Positions 15,475 to 21,647 of a stretch of 21,647 nt of DNA are shown here, piece after piece. The notes beneath the pieces are model-generated. The model did no database searches. It was not told the origin of the DNA and saw only the letters and a program-made list of their open reading frames with translations. Numbering within the stretch: position 1 is the first letter of the stretch; each line of letters opens with the position of its first letter. The stretch comes from Betaproteobacteria bacterium UBA2293 (lineage in GTDB: Bacteria > Pseudomonadota > Gammaproteobacteria > Burkholderiales > Rhodocyclaceae): NCBI GenBank assembly GCA_002345845.1, contig DDWF01000091.1, forward strand, positions 1 through 21,647. The letters are read 5' to 3'. The translations under genes were made by a program, and so were the position numbers.

Positions 15475-16137
15475 ATGCCACTGTTTCAGCAGGCGGTTTT
15501 CCTTACAACCGTCGCCAATCTCCGTGATCTGCCCCAGGATTCCGTTCGTGAAGTCGCCTTTGCCGGGCGCTCGAATGCCGGCAAATCTTCTGCCATCAAT
15601 ACGCTCGCCGGTCGCGTTCGCCTCGCCTACGTCAGCAAGACGCCGGGCCGCACGCAGCACCTGAATTATTTCACCCTGGCCGAAGGCAAGTATTTCGTCG
15701 ATCTGCCAGGCTACGGTTATGCCAAGGCGCCGGAAGCCATTCGTTCGCAGTGGGAGGGGCTGATCGGCCCCTATTTGAACAAGCGTGAGCAACTGGCCGG
15801 GCTGGTGGTCATCATGGACGTGCGCCGGCCGATGACTGACCTGGATCTTAGATTGATTGACTGGTTTCGGCCAACTGGTCGGCCTATCCACATCCTGCTG
15901 TCGAAAGCCGACAAACTGAGCCGCCAGGAGCAAACAAAGGCCTTACGCTCGATCAAGGCCGAGGTGGCTACCTGGGGCGACGCTGAACTGTACTCGGTGC
16001 AGTTGTTTTCCAGCCTGAAGAAGAGTGGCGTCGATGAAGCAGAGGCGGTGCTGGCTGGCTGGCTGGACATTCCGCTCAAGAAGCTGGAAAACAAAGGGCC
16101 CCCGGATAAGGGGGGTCCGGGGGCCAAAATGCCTTGA
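15475..16137 (+). CDS. engB: Ribosome-biogenesis GTPase EngB (YsxC/YihA)
   Basis: Small GTPase that assists assembly of the large ribosomal subunit. The 220-residue protein shows G1 [13 protein letters not shown] (Walker A at 31-39), the G2 region [14 protein letters not shown]3 DLPGYGYA (86-93), G4 LSKADKLS (142-149) and a G5-like FSSLKKSG. The ATG at 15475 begins [12 protein letters not shown], which matches the usual short N-terminal extension; the frame is open far upstream but that part is antisense to other genes. The C-terminal 20 residues ([19 protein letters not shown]) are encoded partly by a very GC-rich hairpin. The ribosome site before the ATG is weak. Confidence 0.96.
   Translation: MPLFQQAVFLTTVANLRDLPQDSVREVAFAGRSNAGKSSAINTLAGRVRLAYVSKTPGRTQHLNYFTLAEGKYFVDLPGYGYAKAPEAIRSQWEGLIGPYLNKREQLAGLVVIMDVRRPMTDLDLRLIDWFRPTGRPIHILLSKADKLSRQEQTKALRSIKAEVATWGDAELYSVQLFSSLKKSGVDEAEAVLAGWLDIPLKKLENKGPPDKGGPGAKMP
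16097..16125 (+). repeat. GC-rich hairpin inside the 3' end of engB
   Basis: Perfect 10-bp stem GGCCCCCGGA (16097-16106) with TCCGGGGGCC (16116-16125) around a 9-nt loop TAAGGGGGG, within codons for the C-terminal Gly/Pro/Lys-rich tail. It is followed by AAAATGCC, not a T-run, so it is not a typical intrinsic terminator. It could be a REP-like palindrome that entered the end of the gene, or an mRNA 3' stabiliser. Confidence 0.6.
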
Positions 16138-16179
16138 CGTGGTCAAGACACCCGCTCAGGGAGGTGAAGCGGGAGATAG

Positions 16180-17274
<1,095 letters not shown>

Positions 17275-17276
17275 CT

Positions 17277-17370
17277 AGTTGTCAGTTATCAGTCGTCAGC
17301 AAAGCATTAGGGGCGCTACGGCGCCCCTTGTTTTTGCGAGTAACTAGTTACTCGCGACTAACAACTGGTG
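17277..17370. repeat. Heptad-phased inverted repeat flanking the hemB terminator (element C)
   Basis: Left side: AGTTGTC, AGTTATC, AGTCGTC (17277-17297). Right side, after the terminator: ACTAGTT, ACTCGCG, ACTAACA, ACTGGTG (17343-17370). AGT recurs every 7 bp on the left and its complement ACT every 7 bp on the right, giving an inverted heptad array like elements A and B but with another unit. Within it lies a perfect 20-bp palindrome GCGAGTAACT/AGTTACTCGC (17336-17355). It fills the convergent gap from the hemB stop to the slmA stop. Confidence 0.65.
17309..17335 (+). terminator. Rho-independent terminator of hemB
   Basis: Perfect 8-bp stem AGGGGCGC / GCGCCCCT with loop TACG (17309-17328), followed by TGTTTTT. 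It begins 34 nt after the hemB stop. In the reverse direction the stem is followed by TAATGCTTT, so weak bidirectional use for slmA is possible. Confidence 0.9.
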
Positions 17371-17979
17371 TTAGCCGCCCGGTGCCCCGGACTGCGACAG
17401 GCAGGCGAAATACAGCATCGGCCATTGCTGCGGCCATTGGATCAGCGGTTCGCGAACGAAGCCGGAGCGGGCGTATTGCTCCCAGCGGCCGACGACATAG
17501 CAACGTAGCAGGTTGGCCAGCGCGCCGAAGTCGGCATCCGGTTTCAGGTTGTCCTGGGTGGCGGCGACGCGCAGGGCCTGCTTGAGCGCCGCCTCGATCT
17601 TGTCGAGCAGGGCGTTGATGCGCGTCTGCAGGCGTTCGTTTTCATTGACCAGCGCATCGCCGATCAGCACCCGCGTCATGCCGCGATTTTTCTGGGCGAA
17701 GCGCAGCAGGAGGCCAATGATCAGTTCGACCTGCTTGAAACCCTGTTCTTCTTCGGAAGTGATCTGGTTGATGACGCCGAACAGGCTCTGTTCGATGAAT
17801 TCGATCAGTCCGTCGTACATCTGCGCTTTGCTGGCGAAGTGGCGATAGAGCGCAGCTTCGGAGCACTCCAGCTTGGCGGCCAGGGCGGCGGTGGTGATCT
17901 TTTCCCCTTTCGGCGATTCCAGCATGCCGGCCAGGGTTTGCAGGATTTGCAGGCGGCGCTCGCCGGGCTTGCTGGCCAT
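17371..17979 (-). CDS. slmA: Nucleoid occlusion factor SlmA (TetR family)
   Basis: DNA-binding protein that blocks FtsZ ring assembly over the nucleoid when bound to its chromosomal sites. The 202-residue protein has the TetR-type helix-turn-helix [39 protein letters not shown] (about 28-66), which is close to E. coli SlmA ([21 protein letters not shown]). The C-terminal helical domain includes the conserved [25 protein letters not shown]. The start ATG 17979 is preceded by GGGGAGAG; the frame is open upstream but unsupported. It lies downstream of argB and the nucleotidase gene on the same strand, an arrangement recalled from other betaproteobacteria. An ordinary TetR repressor is the alternative, but the match over the whole length favours SlmA. 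Confidence 0.93.
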   Translation of the reverse strand: [202 protein letters not shown]

Positions 17980-18010
17980 GTGTCTCTCCCCTCGGTTTAT
18001 TGTCCGAAGA

Positions 18011-18652
18011 TTATAGATGGGCGCAGCGTTGGGGCAAATCAAGAACGGATCTGATGGTTACGTCTACGTAGGGCGAACGGCGTGAGCCAGTGCTCACCAA
18101 CACCGTATGCATGCCGAGTTTTTTGGCTGTCAGCAGATTGGGCAGACTATCCTCGACCATGATGCACCGCCGGGGATCGAGGTGTTCGGCGCGGAGCAGG
18201 GCGCGGAAGCCGGCGGGCATCGGTTTGGGGCGGAACTTGAGGTTTTCGACTGCATACAGAACATCGAAGCAGCGTTCGAGGCCGGTGATGCGCAGCACGG
18301 CTTCGGCGTAGTGGCGCGGCGCATTGGAAAAGATGATCTTGCGCCCGGGCAAGCGGCGCAGCGCATGCAGCAGTGGCTTTTCGAAGACGATCATGCGCTG
18401 CAGGTCGGGAAACTGATGCGTCTCCCACAGGAAGTGGTTCGGGTCCGTGCCGTGATGGCGCATCAGGCCGAGCAGAGTGGCGCCGTAGCGTAGCCAGTAA
18501 TCCTGGCGCAGGCGGTTGGCCGCCTGTTCGTCCAGATTGAGGTGACGCTCGATGTATTCGCGCATCGAGCGGTTGATGTGCGGAAAGATATGCGGGGAGG
18601 CGTTGTGCAGGGTGTTATCGAGATCAAACAGCCAGGTGCGCTCCCCGCCCAT
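18011..18652 (-). CDS. HAD-superfamily pyrimidine 5'-nucleotidase
   Basis: Cytosolic HAD hydrolase of the yeast Sdt1-like pyrimidine 5'-nucleotidase subfamily, expected to dephosphorylate UMP/CMP. The 213-residue protein has motif I FDLDNTLH (9-16, nucleophile and acid/base aspartates), motif II FSNAPRHYAE, motif III with the lysine of KFRPKPMPAGF, and motif IV MVEDSLPNL. The helical cap (about 17-85) has the HINRSMREYIERHL and DYWLRYGATLLGLMRHHG segments typical of this subfamily. It starts 4 nt after the argB stop with no clear ribosome site of its own, suggesting translational coupling, and lies upstream of slmA. Substrate is inferred from the subfamily, not proven. Confidence 0.9.
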   Translation of the reverse strand: MGGERTWLFDLDNTLHNASPHIFPHINRSMREYIERHLNLDEQAANRLRQDYWLRYGATLLGLMRHHGTDPNHFLWETHQFPDLQRMIVFEKPLLHALRRLPGRKIIFSNAPRHYAEAVLRITGLERCFDVLYAVENLKFRPKPMPAGFRALLRAEHLDPRRCIMVEDSLPNLLTAKKLGMHTVLVSTGSRRSPYVDVTIRSVLDLPQRCAHL

Positions 18653-18656
18653 GCCG

Positions 18657-20044
<1,388 letters not shown>

Positions 20045-20070
20045 GGTTTCTCTCCTCAGTGAAAAAGCCT
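20045..20070 (-). promoter_or_regulatory. Possible FourU-type RNA thermometer in the hsp20 leader
   Basis: In the hsp20 mRNA leader, UUUUUC (20061-20066) is followed after ACU by GAGGAG, the ribosome site. C-G, U-A and U-G pairs can form over all six positions with a 3-nt loop, the weak U/GA pairing that characterises FourU thermometers. A competing fold pairs GGCUUUUU with GAGAAACC and leaves AGGA in the loop. This is inference from sequence; stability was not computed. Confidence 0.35.
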
Positions 20071-20080
20071 TGTGCACCCA

Positions 20081-20108
20081 ATATAGGGTGCTCGAAGACG
20101 CTTTCAAG
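20081..20108 (-). promoter_or_regulatory. Sigma-32 (heat-shock) type promoter of hsp20
   Basis: On the minus strand CTTGAAA (20108-20102), 13 nt, then CCCTATAT (20088-20081). This matches the RpoH consensus CTTGAAA / CCCCATNT with one clear deviation. The -35 overlaps the nudB stop codon. The -10 lies within a palindrome GCACCC-N6-GGGTGC (20074-20091) that may be a further operator. Confidence 0.75.
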
Positions 20109-20553
20109 GGCGGGCGACGGTTCTTGGCAGGAGCCGGATGGCGTCCCGGTTGCTCCAGGAAAAACAACGCTCGGCGGCCTCCTGCCAGGGCAGCCACTGC
20201 CAGTCGCGATGTTCGTCCGCTGCCGGTGTGATCTCGCAGCGCGCCGGCAGGCAGAGGCCAAAGACGTGTTCGACGTTCTCGCTGACGCCATTCGGATAAC
20301 GATGGCGCCAGGCTGGGAAGATCGTGTAGACGTTGGCTATGCGCCAGTCTTCAAGCTGCCCGTGGTCTGGTGTGATGCTGGTTTCTTCTTGGACCTCGCG
20401 ACGGGCTGTCGCGGGTAGTGTTTCCTCGCCCTCGCGGCTGCCGGTGACCGATTGCCAGAATCCCGGATGGGTGGCGCGTTCGAGCAGCAGGACATCGAGC
20501 GCCCGCGTGTGAATGACGACCAGTACTGAAAGCGGTTGCTTGTTGCCGCTCAT
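20104..20553 (-). CDS. nudB: Dihydroneopterin triphosphate diphosphatase (NudB)
   Basis: Nudix hydrolase that removes pyrophosphate from 7,8-dihydroneopterin triphosphate, an early step of folate synthesis. The 149-residue protein has the Nudix box G38-x5-E44-x7-R52-E53-V-Q-E56-E57, with Ser59 where Gly is standard. NudB signatures are present: SVLVVIHT at the start, GFWQSVTGS, FPAWRHRYPNGVSENVEHVF, and the late SWSNRDAI, all with close counterparts in E. coli NudB. The start ATG 20553 overlaps the barstar stop (ATGA), so translation is coupled to the ribonuclease-inhibitor gene. The frame is open further upstream, antisense-like and unsupported. Confidence 0.95.
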   Translation of the reverse strand: MSGNKQPLSVLVVIHTRALDVLLLERATHPGFWQSVTGSREGEETLPATARREVQEETSITPDHGQLEDWRIANVYTIFPAWRHRYPNGVSENVEHVFGLCLPARCEITPAADEHRDWQWLPWQEAAERCFSWSNRDAIRLLPRTVARP

Positions 20554-20993
20554 GCGCCGGGGCAGGGGGCGATGCCACGGGCCGGGGCGTCGATCAGGAT
20601 CCAGAGCGGATGGGCGGTTGCCTTCCGTTCTTCGGCTGCCGCCGCGAGAACCTCCAGCAAGGTGCTCAATTCTTTCCCAATGCTCCGACGGAGGCTGGCG
20701 AAGCCCGAGACCAGCAGAATCTGCCCGGGTGCTGTCAGCCAGTCGGGATCGGTCAGGCAATCGAGCAGGGCATCGAAATTGGCGCCATACCACTCGGGAA
20801 AGGCGAAAGCGCGGCCCAATTCGCGGAGCGCCTCGGCCGTGGTTCGACAGGCGGACAGGTCGGCCGTCAAAAAGTGGAAGCCGTACTGGCGGGCCTGTTG
20901 CGCAAGATTCTCGCTGCGTTCGGCTGGCAGGTAGTAAAGGCCGGCGCGCTCGCCATCCGGCAGGAAATTGTCGCTGATGCAGGCTCTGTTCAT
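20550..20993 (-). CDS. Barstar-family ribonuclease inhibitor
   Basis: Intracellular inhibitor of a barnase/RNase Sa-type ribonuclease. The 147-residue protein is longer than Bacillus barstar (about 90) owing to an N-terminal extension. The key helix FPEWYGANFDALLDCLTD (65-82) aligns with barstar PEYYGENLDALWDCLTG: Asp74 and Asp78 correspond to Asp35 and Asp39, which plug the RNase active site. Tyr29 is replaced by Trp68 and Trp38 by Leu77. A WILIDA strand closes the fold. No signal peptide, as expected for a cytosolic guard. It overlaps the ribonuclease gene upstream (ATGA at 20990-20993) and nudB downstream, so inhibitor and enzyme are co-expressed. Confidence 0.9.
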   Translation of the reverse strand: MNRACISDNFLPDGERAGLYYLPAERSENLAQQARQYGFHFLTADLSACRTTAEALRELGRAFAFPEWYGANFDALLDCLTDPDWLTAPGQILLVSGFASLRRSIGKELSTLLEVLAAAAEERKATAHPLWILIDAPARGIAPCPGA

Positions 20994-21346
20994 TCGCGGA
21001 TGCGTCGGAAGGACTTGTAGTGGTCCTCGGTATAGTAATACTCGGCGGCCTTGCCGGCGACGATGCGGCGCGGGCCGCGGTCCTTGCGGCCCGGAGTCTT
21101 CACCGTATATTCCCGGTAATAGCCGCGTGGGTGGAGCGGCAGCAGTTTCTCGAAATTGTTGAAGACGATGCCGTCACGCTTGTAGGGAAAGGGGCCGCCC
21201 TGTTTGATCAAGGCAAGCGTTTCGCGGCCCTCAGCCGGCAGGGCGGCAACGGCGATCCAGTCGCTTTGAGTCTTGTCGCCAAAAAATGCAAAAGCGCTTC
21301 CGATCGCCAGCAGCAGGACGATCAGGAAGCGCTGCCAGTTGCGCAC
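20990..21346 (-). CDS. Secreted guanyl-specific ribonuclease (RNase Sa/N1 family)
   Basis: Small extracytoplasmic endoribonuclease expected to cut single-stranded RNA after G. The 118-residue precursor has a signal peptide (about 1-20, QRFLIVLLLAIGSAFA). The catalytic set aligns with Streptomyces RNase Sa: Glu79 in YYREYTV (Glu54), Arg90 and Arg94 in DRGPRRIV (Arg65, Arg69) and His109 in YYYTEDHYKSF (His85). The substrate-loop region is FPYKRDGIVFNNFEKLLP. The mature protein has no cysteine, so the disulfide of RNase Sa is absent. The start is GTG 21346, 3 nt after the aspS stop, without a strong ribosome site. The partner inhibitor gene overlaps its stop. Confidence 0.92.
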   Translation of the reverse strand: MRNWQRFLIVLLLAIGSAFAFFGDKTQSDWIAVAALPAEGRETLALIKQGGPFPYKRDGIVFNNFEKLLPLHPRGYYREYTVKTPGRKDRGPRRIVAGKAAEYYYTEDHYKSFRRIRE

Positions 21347-21349
21347 GGC

Positions 21350-21647
21350 TTAGCCCGGGGCGACTTCGACCTGGGTTTCGACCTTCTGGCGCAGGCGGAC
21401 GTGCAGTTCGCGCAACTGCTTCTCATCGACTGCCGACGGGGCGTCGGTCAGCAGGCACTGGGCGCGCTGGGTCTTGGGGAAGGCGATCACGTCGCGGATG
21501 GACTCCGCCCCGGTCATGAGCATGATGAGACGGTCAAAACCGAAGGCTATCCCTCCATGAGGGGGGGTGCCGAACTCAAGGGCGTCGAGGAGGAAGCCAA
21601 ACTTGATGCGGCTTTCCTCTTCGTCAAGACCGAGAGTCTCGAAGATC
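21350..21647 (-). CDS. aspS: Aspartyl-tRNA synthetase, C-terminal part (rest outside window)
   Basis: Last 98 residues of the class II synthetase that charges tRNA-Asp (in many betaproteobacteria also tRNA-Asn). The translated end reads [41 protein letters not shown] is class II motif 3, whose Arg contacts ATP, and [11 protein letters not shown] follows, as in bacterial AspRS. The C-terminal tail (about 35 residues after DAPSAV) is charged and ends EVAPG-TAA. The 5' portion lies beyond the right edge. The ribonuclease gene starts 3 nt downstream on the same strand, so aspS transcription may read into the ribonuclease-barstar-nudB genes. Confidence 0.97.
   Translation of the reverse strand, partial: IFETLGLDEEESRIKFGFLLDALEFGTPPHGGIAFGFDRLIMLMTGAESIRDVIAFPKTQRAQCLLTDAPSAVDEKQLRELHVRLRQKVETQVEVAPG

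Noticed and set aside
16133..16147. Palindrome CTTGAC-GTG-GTCAAG over the engB stop codon.
   Set aside because: Half of it is coding, the element is short, and no second copy or promoter context was seen.
20045..20197. Longer hsp20 reading frame starting inside nudB.
   Set aside because: The extension is out-of-frame nudB sequence and would cross the heat-shock promoter; ATG 20044 has GAGGAG upstream.

Overview
The window is about 21.6 kb of GC-rich chromosome (roughly 60-65 % G+C by eye) with dense, mostly housekeeping gene content. Gene families and gene order (glyA-nrdR-ribD; envC-ctpA-moeB; yibN-grxC-secB-gpsA; comF beside bioB-bioC; diheme cytochrome c4 beside engB; argB-nucleotidase-slmA; aspS-RNase-barstar-nudB) point to a betaproteobacterium, most like the Rhodocyclaceae (Dechloromonas/Azonexus/Azospira type). 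That placement is inference from synteny and protein flavour, not from a database search. No rRNA, tRNA, CRISPR array, insertion sequence, prophage or integrase gene was seen.

Layout. 1-2361 (+): 3' end of glyA, then nrdR and ribD. 2276-6292 (-): envC, ctpA, a 133-residue unknown protein and a MoeB/ThiF-type E1 enzyme, whose 3' end runs 86 bp antisense into ribD. 6424-9399 (+): a compact operon starting at a clear -10 box: ArsR-type regulator with a BigR/SqrR-like cysteine pair, membrane rhodanese (yibN), grxC, secB, an exported SH3-domain protein, gpsA. 9396-10664 (-): trmL and comF. 10658-12599 (+): a strong promoter overlapping the comF start codon, then bioB and bioC. 12600-15366 (-): msrQ (no msrP in the window), a CBS-pair protein coupled to an HDOD protein, and cytochrome c4 with its own terminator. 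15475-17274 (+): engB and hemB. 17371-19544 (-): argB, a HAD pyrimidine nucleotidase and slmA. 19628-21647 (-): aspS (3' end), a secreted RNase Sa-like ribonuclease, barstar, nudB, then hsp20 behind a heat-shock type promoter.

How the parts relate. Several blocks are functional units: sulfur/thiol homeostasis (regulator, rhodanese, glutaredoxin), biotin synthesis (bioB, bioC), envelope maturation (envC, ctpA), and a ribonuclease with its inhibitor. Translational coupling by ATGA or TTGA overlap is frequent.

The most unusual structure is not a protein. Two intergenic elements (741-811 and 3104-3172) are inverted arrays of 7-bp units around a 17-nt centre. Each ends 0-3 nt from the start codon of the gene it precedes (nrdR, moeB). 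Read in the direction of that gene, the two centres match at 13 of 17 bases, so the elements share an orientation relative to translation. A third element with the same 7-bp phasing but another unit sequence flanks the hemB terminator (17277-17370). I do not recognise a named family for these; they are the best candidates here for something undescribed.
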